Shown here: piece by piece, positions 30,105 to 39,647 of the stretch
Layout: each line of letters starts with the position of its first letter
Numbering within the stretch: the stretch's first letter is position 1
Origin: Alkalibacterium pelagium
GTDB taxonomy: Bacteria; Bacillota; Bacilli; Lactobacillales; Carnobacteriaceae_A
Assembly: GCF_900109325.1 (NCBI RefSeq)
Contig: NZ_FNZU01000006.1
Coordinates: 1-64,000, forward strand
Reading direction: 5' to 3'
DNA: 64,000 nt
The notes under the pieces: generated by a model
Told to the model about the DNA's origin: nothing
What the model saw: only the letters and a program-made list of their open reading frames with translations
Database searches by the model: none
Made by a program: the position numbers and the translations under genes

Positions 30105-32702
30105 TTAGCCTTTAAATGCTGCACGGTAAACTTCTGCGAGCTCTTTAACTAATGGCATTTTAGGGTTAGCTGTTGTACACTGGTCTTCAAATGCACGCTC
30201 AGCCATGTCGTCAACAACTGCTTCAAAAGCTTTTTTATCAACGCCGTTGTCTTTGATGCCCATTGGAATCTCAAGTTCCTTAGCTAGATCATAGATGGCT
30301 TTGATCAGACTTTCGACACCTTCTTCAGTCGTGCTTGCTGGAAGATCAAGAGCTTTTGCAATTTCAGCATAGCGTTCGTCTGCAATAAAGTGCTCATATT
30401 TAGGGAAGGCAACAAATTTAGTTGGCTTCTTCGCATTGTAGCGGACTACATGAGGCATGAGGATCGCATTGGCACGTCCGTGAGCGATATGGAACTGAGC
30501 ACCCAGTTTGTGCGCCAGACTGTGGTTGATTCCCAGGAATGCATTTGCAAAGGCCATACCGGCAATCGTTGATGCGTTGTGCATTTTTTCTCTGGCTACT
30601 TCGTCATCACCATTGTGATAAGCAGTAGGCAGGTGCTTGAATACCAGCTGGATTGCTTTAATTGCCAGACCATCAGTGTAGTCGTTGGCCATATTTGACA
30701 CATAAGCTTCAATCGCATGAGTCAGGACATCCATACCTGTATCAGCTGTAACCACTTTTGGTACACTCATAACAAACTGAGGATCAATGATCGCAACATC
30801 AGGAGTCAGCTCGTAGTCTGCCAAAGGATACTTGGTTGATTTTTCAGTATCAGTAATAACGGAGAACGACGTTACTTCAGAACCAGTACCAGAAGTTGTC
30901 GGGATAGCTACGAACTGTGCCTTTTCTCCAAGAGTAGGGTACTTGTAAACACGTTTTCTAATATCCATGAATTTCTGCTTGATGCCGTTGAAGTCTGTAT
31001 CTGGGTGCTCGTAGAACAGCCACATTCCTTTAGCTGCATCCATTGGAGAACCTCCACCCAAGGCGATGATGACGTCCGGCTGGAAAGCAGCCATTGCTTC
31101 TGCACCTTTTAAAACAGTCTCTTTAGATGGATCCGGTTCAACATCAGAGAATATTTCACAGTGAACATACTCCTGACGGTTACGCAGGTGATAAAGGACA
31201 CGGTCAACATAGCCCAGTTCGACCATCATTGGGTCAGTTACAATGAAAGCTTTCTTGATGTCAGGCATTTTAGCCAGATACTGGACAGAGTTACGTTCAA
31301 AGTAGACTTTTGGTGGGATCTTGAACCATTGCATGTTGTTTGTACGTTTCGCACGTTTCTTCACATTGATTAAGTGCATGGTACTGACGTTAGTTGACAC
31401 TGAGTTTCCTCCAAACGATCCGCATCCTAGAGTTAGGGAAGGGAGATAAGCATTGTATATATCACCGATAGCACCTTGAGATGACGGGGCATTGACAATC
31501 AGACGGCCTGCTTTCATGCGGCGGTCAAACTCGCTGATCACCTGTTCATTGTTAGAATGGATCACTGCTGAGTGACCTAGACCACCATAGGCAAGCATTT
31601 CTTCAGCACGTTTGATTCCTTCTTCAGAACTGTTGACTTTGTAAGCAGCTAGTACTGGACTTAGTTTTTCTCTTGAAAGAGGGAAATCTCTTCCGACACC
31701 AGGGTATTCAGCTATAAGAATTTTTGTATCTTCAGGCACTTTTACGTTTGCCATTTTAGCAATCTGATATGCTGAACGTCCGACTATATCCGGATTCAAG
31801 TGATTATCTTCTGATACCATCAGCTGTTCCACTTTAAGGCGCTCCTCTTTAGTCAGGAAGTGGCATCCGTTGTCGATCATCTGTGATTTCACTTCTTCAT
31901 ATACTTCTTTATCAGCGATGACAGCTTGTTCAGAAGCACAGATCATTCCATTATCGAATGTTTTGGAAAGAATCAGGTCGTTAGTGGCTCGTTTGACATT
32001 TGCAGTCTTTTCAATGTAGCAAGGGACGTTTCCGGCACCTACACCAAGAGCAGGTTTTCCTGAGCTGTATGCTGATTTAACCATGCCTGATCCGCCAGTT
32101 GCGAGAATAGTAGCTACTCCGTCGTGCTTCATCAAGGTCTGTGTCGCTTCAACAGACGGTTTTTCGATCCACTGGATACAGTTTTCCGGCGCACCCGCTT
32201 TAACAGCTGCTTCATAAACAGCACGTGCTGCAGCTGAACTGGATTTCTGAGCAGAAGGGTGGAAAGCGAAAATGATCGGGTTACCTGTTTTAATAGAAAT
32301 CATAGATTTAAAGATCGTTGTGGAAGTAGGGTTGGTTACTGGCGTAACGCCGGCAATGACACCGACCGGTTCAGCAATCTCCACTGTGCCTTCATGAAGG
32401 TTCTCATTTATCACGCCAATCGTTTTGTCATGCTTGATGCTGTGATAGATGTATTCTGAAGCAAAAAGGTTTTTGATGATTTTATCTTCATATACACCGC
32501 GTCCTGTTTCTTCTACAGCCAGCTTAGCTAAAGGCATATGCTGATCAAGAGCAGCCAGAGCCATTTCCTTCACGATATTATCGATCTGTTCCTGATCAAG
32601 TTTGTACATATTATCGAGAGCTGTTTTAGCCTTCGTGACTAACTGATCGATATCTTTCTGTACATCTGTTACTTTATTAGTTTTGTCTAATACTTTTACC
32701 AT
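30105..32702 (-). CDS. adhE: Bifunctional acetaldehyde-CoA/alcohol dehydrogenase
   Basis: AdhE reduces acetyl-CoA to acetaldehyde and then ethanol, regenerating two NAD+ during anaerobic growth. The 865-residue protein has an N-terminal aldehyde dehydrogenase domain (nucleophile Cys255 in NGMICASEQ). The C-terminal iron-dependent alcohol dehydrogenase begins at about 455 (GGGSPMDAAKG, PTTSGTGSEVT, and metal-site His residues in NHSLAHKLG and FHIAHGRANA). ATG 32702 is chosen because GGAGGG precedes it; an upstream in-frame ATG at 32741 has no such site. It is divergent from pflB, so acetyl-CoA formed by pyruvate formate-lyase is handed to AdhE. Confidence 0.96.
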   Translation of the reverse strand: MVKVLDKTNKVTDVQKDIDQLVTKAKTALDNMYKLDQEQIDNIVKEMALAALDQHMPLAKLAVEETGRGVYEDKIIKNLFASEYIYHSIKHDKTIGVINENLHEGTVEIAEPVGVIAGVTPVTNPTSTTIFKSMISIKTGNPIIFAFHPSAQKSSSAAARAVYEAAVKAGAPENCIQWIEKPSVEATQTLMKHDGVATILATGGSGMVKSAYSSGKPALGVGAGNVPCYIEKTANVKRATNDLILSKTFDNGMICASEQAVIADKEVYEEVKSQMIDNGCHFLTKEERLKVEQLMVSEDNHLNPDIVGRSAYQIAKMANVKVPEDTKILIAEYPGVGRDFPLSREKLSPVLAAYKVNSSEEGIKRAEEMLAYGGLGHSAVIHSNNEQVISEFDRRMKAGRLIVNAPSSQGAIGDIYNAYLPSLTLGCGSFGGNSVSTNVSTMHLINVKKRAKRTNNMQWFKIPPKVYFERNSVQYLAKMPDIKKAFIVTDPMMVELGYVDRVLYHLRNRQEYVHCEIFSDVEPDPSKETVLKGAEAMAAFQPDVIIALGGGSPMDAAKGMWLFYEHPDTDFNGIKQKFMDIRKRVYKYPTLGEKAQFVAIPTTSGTGSEVTSFSVITDTEKSTKYPLADYELTPDVAIIDPQFVMSVPKVVTADTGMDVLTHAIEAYVSNMANDYTDGLAIKAIQLVFKHLPTAYHNGDDEVAREKMHNASTIAGMAFANAFLGINHSLAHKLGAQFHIAHGRANAILMPHVVRYNAKKPTKFVAFPKYEHFIADERYAEIAKALDLPASTTEEGVESLIKAIYDLAKELEIPMGIKDNGVDKKAFEAVVDDMAERAFEDQCTTANPKMPLVKELAEVYRAAFKG

Positions 32703-33049
32703 AATGGGTTCCCTCCATTTAGTTAGTGAAGTATTGAGCAAGTTTAGATTAAAATAAGTCTTTCTCCAATTTTACCGTCTTATAAAGATGAAAAATGAAG
32801 AAAGCTTGTCTGCTCAACACTTGAGATGTTTTTATCTTTTTACATGCACATCATAACACAGTGAAATCGCTTGCTAAAAATTGAAATTGTGTCCATTTTG
32901 TGACATATTGTGATAGAGTGAGCAATAATGATGTGGCGGTCAGTTCCTTACTTATTGTCATTTAATGTTCAAAGATTCACTTGTATAAAGTGAGTTAATG
33001 TGATAAAGTGAACATGTAGAAAAACGTGAAAGACAAAGGAGAATCGACT
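32703..33049. promoter_or_regulatory. Shared adhE/pflB regulatory region
   Basis: This 347-bp divergent spacer has no gene. It contains a cre site (32861-32875); three TTGTG-type half-sites at 32887, 32898 and 32908, about one helical turn apart; an inverted repeat TCACTT..AAGTGA at 32977-32993; and repeats of ATAAAGTGA at 32985 and 33003. A possible adhE -10 (TATGAT, minus strand, 32850-32855) lies beside the cre site. TTGTGA half-sites are those used by the redox repressor Rex, but no complete TTGTGA-N6-TCACAA site is present. Confidence 0.6.
32861..32875 (+). promoter_or_regulatory. Candidate CcpA cre site of adhE
   Basis: GTGAAATCGCTTGCT fits the cre consensus WTGNAANCGNWNNCW at all fixed positions but the first. 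It lies just upstream of the presumed adhE -10, consistent with catabolite control of fermentation. Confidence 0.55.
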
Positions 33050-35311
33050 ATGGAAAAGCAACGCACTGATGAGATGACTTTGGAAGCTTTATGGGAAGGG
33101 TTCAAAGGTAAGAAATGGAAAGGCTCCATTGATGTCCGTAATTTCATTCAAAGTAACTACACCCCTTATGATGGTGATGAGTCATTCTTGGAAGGCCCAA
33201 CTCAACAGACAGAAGAGCTATGGGAACAAGTGATGGATCTTAACAAAAAAGAACGTGAAGCAGGCGGAGTTCTTGATATGGATACTTCTGTTGTTTCGAC
33301 AATTACTTCTCATGGACCGGCTTATCTGACTAAAGATAAAGAAAAAGTTGTCGGATTCCAGACAGATAAACCATTTAAACGATCACTTCAGCCGTTTGGC
33401 GGGATCCGAATGATGGAACAGGCTGCTGAATCATATGGTTTTGAAGTAGATCCTTATCTATCTCATATCTTCAGAGACTGGAGAAAGACTCATAATGAAG
33501 GAGTGTTCAATGCATACACGCCTGAAATGCGAGACGCAAGACGCACTGGTGTCATTACAGGCCTCCCTGATGCATACGGTCGCGGAAGAATCATCGGTGA
33601 CTACCGTCGTGTGGCGCTATATGGAGTCGACCGTTTACTAAAAGAAAAAGAAGCAGATAAAGCACAGTCAGATACTGCTATGATGAGCGAAGATATTATC
33701 CGTAAACGTGAAGAATTGAGCGATCAGATTAAGGCTCTTCACGAATTGAAAGAACTGGGTAACATTTACGGATTTGATATCTCACGCCCTGCCAAGACTG
33801 CTGTAGAAGCGTTCCAATGGCTGTATCTTGGTTATCTGGCCGCAATCAAGGAACAGAATGGTGCCGCAATGTCATTAGGCCGAACATCGACTTTCCTTGA
33901 TATCTACATTGAAAGAGATCTTAAAGAAGGCATCATGACTGAAGTTGAAGCACAGGAACTCGTCGATCACTTTGTCATGAAACTGCGTCTTGTAAAATTC
34001 GTTCGTACACCAGAATATAATGAACTGTTCTCGGGTGATCCGACATGGGTAACAGAAGCAATTGCCGGTGTGGGAATCGATGGACGTCACTTAGTTACTA
34101 AGAACAGCTACCGTTTTCTGAACACATTGAGCAACTTGGGGCCTGCTCCTGAACCCAACTTGACTGTTTTGTGGTCAACTAAGCTTCCGTCAGCATTCAA
34201 GAACTACTGCTCTAAAGTATCTATCATAAGTAGTGCGGTACAGTACGAAAATGATGACATTATGCGTGAAGAATGGGGCGATGACTATGGTATTGCCTGC
34301 TGTGTATCTGCTATGCCGATCGGTAAACAGATGCAGTTCTTCGGAGCTCGTGCGAACCTTGCAAAAGCTTTACTTTATGCCATCAATGGCGGCGTAGATG
34401 AAATGAAGAAAACTCAGGTCGGTCCTAAATTCCGTCCGATCACTTCCGAAGTACTGGATTATGACGAAGTGATGGAAAAATACGATGATATGCTTGACTG
34501 GCTTTCAGGCATGTATATCAATACTCTGAACATCATCCATTATATGCATGACAAGTACAGCTATGAAAGCATCGAAATGGCTCTTCATGATTCAGAAATC
34601 GTCCGTACTATGGCTACCGGAATTGCCGGATTCTCAGTTACAGTCGATTCTCTGTCAGCCATCAAATATGCAACTGTGAAAACTGTAAGAGATGAAAGTG
34701 GCCTCGTTGTCGACTATATTATCGAAGGTGATTATCCTAAGTATGGAAATAATGATGATCGTGTTGACCAGATCGCTGTGGATCTGCTTACGACATTCAT
34801 GAGTAAAGTTAAGAAACATCCAACTTACAGAAATGCAGTACACACCACATCTATCCTGACTATTACTTCAAACGTAGTTTACGGTAAAAAGACAGGAAAT
34901 ACGCCAGACGGACGTAGAGCAGGCGTGCCATTTGCACCAGGCGCCAATCCGCTTCACGGAAGAGACACAAACGGTGCTCTTGCAAGTCTGAACTCTGTGG
35001 CGAAACTGCCGTATGACCAGTCGCTTGACGGTATTTCAAATACTTTCTCTATCGTTCCTAAAGCATTAGGAAAAGAAGAAGAGACTCAAAAACGTAATCT
35101 CTCAGCAATGCTGGATGGATACGTCAAAAAAGGTGGGCACCACCTGAACGTTAATGCGTTGAACCGTGAGACACTTGAAAATGCTATGAAGCATCCGGAA
35201 GAGTACCCGCAGCTGACGATCCGAGTATCTGGTTATGCGGTAAACTTTATCAAACTGACGAGAGAACAGCAGCTTGATGTATTGAGCAGAACATTCCATG
35301 ACAACATGTAA
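33050..35311 (+). CDS. pflB: Formate C-acetyltransferase (pyruvate formate-lyase)
   Basis: This glycyl-radical enzyme converts pyruvate and CoA into acetyl-CoA and formate without oxygen. The 753-residue protein has the catalytic Cys417-Cys418 pair in [12 protein letters not shown] and the radical Gly728 in RVSGYAVNF close to the C-terminus. ATG 33050 is chosen over GTG 33026 because AAAGGAG precedes it at eight bases. pflA, the activating enzyme, follows after 40 bases. The upstream region carries repeated AAAGTGA elements. Confidence 0.97.
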   Translation: MEKQRTDEMTLEALWEGFKGKKWKGSIDVRNFIQSNYTPYDGDESFLEGPTQQTEELWEQVMDLNKKEREAGGVLDMDTSVVSTITSHGPAYLTKDKEKVVGFQTDKPFKRSLQPFGGIRMMEQAAESYGFEVDPYLSHIFRDWRKTHNEGVFNAYTPEMRDARRTGVITGLPDAYGRGRIIGDYRRVALYGVDRLLKEKEADKAQSDTAMMSEDIIRKREELSDQIKALHELKELGNIYGFDISRPAKTAVEAFQWLYLGYLAAIKEQNGAAMSLGRTSTFLDIYIERDLKEGIMTEVEAQELVDHFVMKLRLVKFVRTPEYNELFSGDPTWVTEAIAGVGIDGRHLVTKNSYRFLNTLSNLGPAPEPNLTVLWSTKLPSAFKNYCSKVSIISSAVQYENDDIMREEWGDDYGIACCVSAMPIGKQMQFFGARANLAKALLYAINGGVDEMKKTQVGPKFRPITSEVLDYDEVMEKYDDMLDWLSGMYINTLNIIHYMHDKYSYESIEMALHDSEIVRTMATGIAGFSVTVDSLSAIKYATVKTVRDESGLVVDYIIEGDYPKYGNNDDRVDQIAVDLLTTFMSKVKKHPTYRNAVHTTSILTITSNVVYGKKTGNTPDGRRAGVPFAPGANPLHGRDTNGALASLNSVAKLPYDQSLDGISNTFSIVPKALGKEEETQKRNLSAMLDGYVKKGGHHLNVNALNRETLENAMKHPEEYPQLTIRVSGYAVNFIKLTREQQLDVLSRTFHDNM

Positions 35312-35351
35312 GACAAGTCGGTAAGGGACTTATTTATAGGGGGAACAACAA

Positions 35352-36104
35352 ATGGCAGAAAAAACAGTAGGATATGTACACTCAATCGAGACATTCGGTT
35401 CACTGGATGGACCAGGCATTCGATTTGTGGTGTTTATGCAGGGGTGTCGTATGCGCTGTGAATTCTGCCATAACCCCGATACATGGAATATGGGAGGCGG
35501 CACGCCGTACACTCCCGAAGAAATGCTTGAAAAAGCGATTGACTATAAGGACTATTGGGGTGAAGAAGGTGGGATTACAGTAAGTGGTGGAGAACCACTG
35601 CTGCATATCGACTTTCTGATCGAGTTTTTCAAGCTCGCTAAGGCAGAAGGCATCCATATGTCTTTGGACACCTGCGGACAGCCCTTCACTTATGACGAGC
35701 CATTCTTCAGTCGGTTTCAGGAATTGATGCAATACACTGACCTTGTTCTTATGGATATCAAACATATCGACAATGAGATTCATAAAAAATATACGATGCA
35801 TCCCAATACGAGCATCCTGGATATGGCCAATTATTTGTCAGAAGTAAATGTGCCTATGTGGCTGAGACATGTCTTAGTCCCTGAACGCTCTGATTACGAT
35901 GAGTATCTGCAGCGGTTAAGTGACTTTATAGATCAGCTGGACAGTGTAGAGAAGGTTGAAGTCCTTCCGTACCATAAACTGGGTGTCTATAAGTATAAGG
36001 AATTGGGCATCCCGTACAAGCTGGAGCATATCGACCCACCAACCGCTGAACGAGTTGAAAATGCCAATCGTATTCTTAAGACTTACAAATATCAGACAAA
36101 CTGA
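35352..36104 (+). CDS. pflA: Pyruvate formate-lyase activating enzyme
   Basis: This radical-SAM enzyme installs the glycyl radical on PflB. The 250-residue protein has the cluster-binding motif Cys32-x3-Cys36-x2-Cys39 (GCRMRCEFCHNPDTW) and VSGGEPLLHIDF near 75, which binds S-adenosylmethionine. No extra ferredoxin-like domain is present, as in classical PflA. A GGGG-containing site precedes the start. Its terminator closes the pfl operon. Confidence 0.96.
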   Translation: MAEKTVGYVHSIETFGSLDGPGIRFVVFMQGCRMRCEFCHNPDTWNMGGGTPYTPEEMLEKAIDYKDYWGEEGGITVSGGEPLLHIDFLIEFFKLAKAEGIHMSLDTCGQPFTYDEPFFSRFQELMQYTDLVLMDIKHIDNEIHKKYTMHPNTSILDMANYLSEVNVPMWLRHVLVPERSDYDEYLQRLSDFIDQLDSVEKVEVLPYHKLGVYKYKELGIPYKLEHIDPPTAERVENANRILKTYKYQTN

Positions 36105-36106
36105 GT

Positions 36107-36161
36107 AAAAAGAACTTTGCCTGTCTAAGATTCGTTAGACGATCATGGCAAAGTTCTTTTT
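36107..36161 (+). terminator. Terminator of the pflB-pflA operon
   Basis: AAAAGAACTTTGCC pairs with GGCAAAGTTCTTTT, with an inner GTCTAA/TTAGAC hairpin, and ends in T4-T5. It is a branched, two-tier stem. Confidence 0.88.
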
Positions 36162-36232
36162 GCATTGATTGAAATTTTCACTAAATTGCTATATTCTTAT
36201 ATTAAAGACATTTATCACAAAGGAGAATGACA

Positions 36233-37159
36233 GTGAGTAAACTATTGATTTTCGGACATCAAAGTCCCGATACTGATGCAATCACTTCTGCCATCAGCTT
36301 TTCTTACCTGCAGAATCAGTTAGGTAAAAATACAGAGGCCGTTGCTTTAGGAGAGGTTACAGATGAAACAAGATATGCCCTTGATTTCTTCAACACAAAA
36401 GCGCCTAGAGTCATCTCTTCAGCTGCCGACGAAGCAGATGAAGTCATGCTGGTCGATCACAATGAAGCCCAGCAGAGCGTATCAGATATCGATAAAGTTG
36501 ACGTCGTAGCCGTTGTCGATCATCACCGTATTGCTAACTTCCAGACGGCTAATCCCCTTTATTACAGAGCAGAGCCTGTAGGATGCACAAACACCATCAT
36601 TTTGAAATTATACAAAGAAAACGGAATCGATGTACCTAAAGACATCGCCGGACTGATGCTGTCAGCTATTATTTCAGATACCTTACTTCTCAAATCACCG
36701 ACATGTACGGCTGAAGATGAAGCAGCAGCTAAAGAGCTGGCTGAGCTGGCAGGTGTTGAGCTTGAAGCATACGGGAAAGATTTGCTTAAGGCTGGTACGA
36801 ATACCGCTGACAAGTCTGCTGATCAGCTCCTGAATTCGGATGCCAAGAACTTCCCAATGGGTGACTTGACTGTTCGTATTGGACAAGTCAATGTGGTCGA
36901 TGTGGATGAAGTACTTAACCGCAAGGACGAACTGCTTGAGGAAATGGCTTCTCAAAGTAAAGCTGAAGATTACGATCTGTTCCTGCTTGTCATCACAAAC
37001 GTGCTGGAAAGTGACTCAGTTGCCCTTGTTTATGGTGATCAGAAAGCTAAAGCAGCAGAAGCATTTGATAAAGAAGTAGACAACGACCTGATCCTTCTTG
37101 AGGGTGTTGTATCAAGGAAGAAACAAGTTGTTCCTCCATTGACCAAAGCATTAAGTTAA
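36233..37159 (+). CDS. ppaC: Manganese-dependent inorganic pyrophosphatase
   Basis: The family II (DHH) pyrophosphatase hydrolyses PPi. The 308-residue protein starts VSKLLIFGHQSPDTDAI with the metal ligands His9, Asp13 and Asp15. It has VVDHHRIANF with the DHH motif near 95, and the C-terminal DHHA2 domain ending VSRKKQVVPPL. GTG 36233 is preferred because AAGGAG lies seven bases upstream; the ATG at 36227 almost touches it. It is monocistronic with a terminator 20 bases after the stop. Confidence 0.95.
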   Translation: MSKLLIFGHQSPDTDAITSAISFSYLQNQLGKNTEAVALGEVTDETRYALDFFNTKAPRVISSAADEADEVMLVDHNEAQQSVSDIDKVDVVAVVDHHRIANFQTANPLYYRAEPVGCTNTIILKLYKENGIDVPKDIAGLMLSAIISDTLLLKSPTCTAEDEAAAKELAELAGVELEAYGKDLLKAGTNTADKSADQLLNSDAKNFPMGDLTVRIGQVNVVDVDEVLNRKDELLEEMASQSKAEDYDLFLLVITNVLESDSVALVYGDQKAKAAEAFDKEVDNDLILLEGVVSRKKQVVPPLTKALS

Positions 37160-37177
37160 TCTGATTAACAATAAAGG

Positions 37178-37218
37178 AACACCCCTGACGGTTTTGAACC
37201 TATCGGCAGGGGTGTTTT
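37178..37218. terminator. Terminator after ppaC
   Basis: AACACCCCTG pairs with CAGGGGTGTT, an inner GG/CC region extends it, and TTTT follows. It may also stop the convergent membrane-protein gene. Confidence 0.85.
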
Positions 37219-37225
37219 ATTGTAT

Positions 37226-38197
37226 TTAAATGGAATATGACTTTTCTGTGGATCGGTTGAGTCGTTTTCTGATTAGTTTAAGCCCGGTGATCATCCCTGA
37301 TCCGCTGACTGTGGCGAGAAAGGCGATGGCTCCCAGTTTTCCGCCTGATCCGTCAAATAGGGAAAAAGCAGCTACGAAGAGCATGCCTGTCAGAATACTT
37401 AAAAAGAGCATCTGACGGTAGGTTGTTACTCTATCAGGGGATACCATTCCAGCAAAAGTTGCACAGAAGGCAGCTACTACCACTACATGGGTTGCGTCTG
37501 GAAACAACAAGGCGATGACTAGGCCCACTAATGCAGAAGCTGTCACAGCATCTATGTCGAGAGCTTTCTGAAGGAAATAGGTAGCCATGCCTGCGATTAT
37601 AACAAAGAGAAAAACTAGGAAGTATAAGTTTCTGGATAGTGGATCAATTGTTCTCAAGGGCGTACCGATAATTGCCGAAGCGCTATAGGTTCCGGCAAAA
37701 GCCATGAAACCAAGTTTTCCTCCGAAACCAACAAACATATTGGAAGAAAGAATAAACAAGGTGCCAGAAATGATGCTGGCAAGTAAAAGCGAGAGAGGGT
37801 TGGAGAAGATAATGCTGCACGCCATACCTATAAACGACCCACAATAAATAGCTGCTGCGTATTTTTTAAATGCCCAAGCTGCTATAAGGCCCACTGCGCT
37901 GGATGCTAGAACTCCACCCATCCCGATTGAATGGTTCAAGAAGAAGGTTAAATAGGTTCCTCCAGTCAGAGCCGTGAGGGTGTATACCAAACTCCTTTCC
38001 AAACTTATCGCTTTACCTTTGATTACACGCTTTATGTCAGTCCATTCAGCTCGTATCTGGAACAGTAAAGAAAGTGCTGAGAGGGCTATGATAGCGAGCA
38101 GAAAGATATTCAAGTTTTGAATTGAACTGGATAACATTGACTGCAAGATAAACAGGGCGGTCAGAATTAAAAATATAAAACTAGCCAAGGTAATCAC
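37226..38197 (-). CDS. Membrane protein of unknown function with internal duplication
   Basis: I do not recognise this 323-residue protein. It is very hydrophobic, with about ten predicted membrane segments and a short basic tail. Two halves look related: GFGGKLGFMAFAGTYSAS near 170 resembles GSGGKLGAIAFLATVSGS near 290, and CGSFIGMACS resembles CATFAGMVSP. This suggests an inverted or tandem duplicated transporter-like fold. GTG 38197 is chosen since AAAGGAG lies eight bases upstream, whereas the ATG at 38257 has no site. The gene stands alone between ppaC and the lysine operon; no substrate can be inferred. Confidence 0.65.
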   Translation of the reverse strand: MITLASFIFLILTALFILQSMLSSSIQNLNIFLLAIIALSALSLLFQIRAEWTDIKRVIKGKAISLERSLVYTLTALTGGTYLTFFLNHSIGMGGVLASSAVGLIAAWAFKKYAAAIYCGSFIGMACSIIFSNPLSLLLASIISGTLFILSSNMFVGFGGKLGFMAFAGTYSASAIIGTPLRTIDPLSRNLYFLVFLFVIIAGMATYFLQKALDIDAVTASALVGLVIALLFPDATHVVVVAAFCATFAGMVSPDRVTTYRQMLFLSILTGMLFVAAFSLFDGSGGKLGAIAFLATVSGSGMITGLKLIRKRLNRSTEKSYSI

Positions 38198-38512
38198 TGT
38201 TTTCGCTCCTTTGTAGTGAATATTTTCACATGAATTGATAAAAAAATAACAGGTCATAACGAAGTAATCGCTATCCTATATAGTGTGAGTGTATCACAAA
38301 ATGGCGTTAAAATAAAACTTATTTCACAAACTAACTAATGAATAGCGAAATATCATGTATTTGTCATAATGTTTTAATTAAAAACAGCTTTAGTTCAATG
38401 GTGAACAATTTAATAGAGATTTAAGTATAAATTAAGGAATTTTGACTAGCTTTCAGTTCATTTTCTATGGTTTAATTGTTAGGCTATCCAGTACCCGAAG
38501 GTTGCTTTAACG
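38198..38512. other. Intergenic spacer, no gene seen
   Basis: This A+T-rich spacer lies between the membrane-protein gene and the terminator of the lysine operon. It should hold the membrane-protein promoter. I see GTGAGTGTATCAC near 38284, a short imperfect palindrome, and no convincing reading frame. Confidence 0.4.
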
Positions 38513-38513
38513 T

Positions 38514-38563
38514 AAAAAAAGCAATGAGAACCCGAAAATACAGGGTCACCCATTGCTTCTTTT
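38514..38563 (-). terminator. Terminator of the lysine operon
   Basis: On the minus strand AAGCAATGGGTGACCC pairs with GGGTTCTCATTGCTT (minor bulges) and T7 follows. It lies 30 bases after the alr-like stop codon and ends the seven-gene operon. Confidence 0.85.
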
Positions 38564-38591
38564 ATTGAATTAAAAATTGTATATACGGTAT

Positions 38592-39647
38592 TTAGTATGG
38601 AATGAACTCTTCCACAAAAGTTTCTTTGTTGAAAGCAGCCATCTGCTGTGAGAAGGAACCGGCGCCATGTTCAGTAAACCAGTCAAATCGCAGCTGGTCG
38701 TTATACAAGACTACTTCATCTCCAACAGAGACAGACTCATCAATTTCAACAAGCAAATGGCTCATCATCATCACTTTTATTGGATATGACTGGTCATTGA
38801 TCAGCACAGGGAAGTCTTTTCTGGACAGGATCAGTCCATTTCCGTATCCGATATCGCAGACTGCCAGTCGAGTAGGCTTATCAGCTGTGAAAGCAGCGGA
38901 ATATCCCGCATTTTGTCCAGCTGGTACATCGGTGATTTCTATCACGTTAGCGGTGACTTCAATGGTCTGCCTTGCTATAGCTTCATCAAGGCCCTGATAA
39001 TATGGGCGTGTCCCGTAAAGAATGACGCCTCCGCGGATATGTGTATGACCCTCGTGCAGGCCTTCTCTTAAAAAGGACGCACTGTTTTGAGCATGGATAT
39101 AAGTCATACCAGATAGATGGTCATCTAGATCACTCAGCACAGCCTGCCAGTTTGCGATTTCATTAGCATGACGGTCTGTTTCGAAATCATCAGCATAAGC
39201 AAAATGAGTCCACATACCATTAACATCAAGCTGGTCATCTTCTAATACCTTCAGCATATCTTTAGAAGAAGTGAAGCCTAATCGATTCAGATCATTTCTG
39301 TACACCAGCTGTACCGACAGTCCCTCGAGCTCATCTCTATAAGTTGAGTAAAATTCGAAGGAGGGGATGGACAGGGTGATGTCATGCTGTCTAAGTTCAT
39401 CAAATGCAGTTGACGGATCGAGAAGCAGTACCAGGACATTTGGGTCATAACTCCTGAGGCGTTTGGCTTCTTTGAGATTTGTTGTCGCAAATGCTCGGAT
39501 TCCTCCATGATAAAAGGCGTCGAAAGTATCTTTCAGTCCAAAGTTGTACGCATCGTTTTTAACAATTGCGATCGTCTGGACCTGACTTTGAATGCTTCGG
39601 GCCTGTTCAGCCAGTCGTTTCTGATTTCTGATCAATCGTGCAGTCAT
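38592..39647 (-). CDS. Alanine racemase family protein (Alr2-like) of the lysine operon
   Basis: This 351-residue fold-type III PLP protein ends the lysine operon. The PLP Lys is Lys30 in IAIVKNDAYNFG, and the acid/base Tyr motif reads NAGYSAAF near 240. IGYGNGL follows, as in alanine racemases. It is atypical: the usual AYGHG reads AYNFG, and the usual GRVCMD block is replaced by VMMMSHLLVEID. In Staphylococcus aureus an alr2 gene occupies the same place after the deacetylase gene in the dap operon. It may racemise alanine or act on a pathway amino acid; the substrate is open. It overlaps the upstream gene by four bases. Confidence 0.75.
   Translation of the reverse strand: MTARLIRNQKRLAEQARSIQSQVQTIAIVKNDAYNFGLKDTFDAFYHGGIRAFATTNLKEAKRLRSYDPNVLVLLLDPSTAFDELRQHDITLSIPSFEFYSTYRDELEGLSVQLVYRNDLNRLGFTSSKDMLKVLEDDQLDVNGMWTHFAYADDFETDRHANEIANWQAVLSDLDDHLSGMTYIHAQNSASFLREGLHEGHTHIRGGVILYGTRPYYQGLDEAIARQTIEVTANVIEITDVPAGQNAGYSAAFTADKPTRLAVCDIGYGNGLILSRKDFPVLINDQSYPIKVMMMSHLLVEIDESVSVGDEVVLYNDQLRFDWFTEHGAGSFSQQMAAFNKETFVEEFIPY

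Noticed and set aside
32703-33049. Complete Rex operator (TTGTGA-N6-TCACAA)
   Set aside because: Only direct half-sites and a TCACTT/AAGTGA inverted repeat are present, so I report half-sites and do not call a Rex operator.
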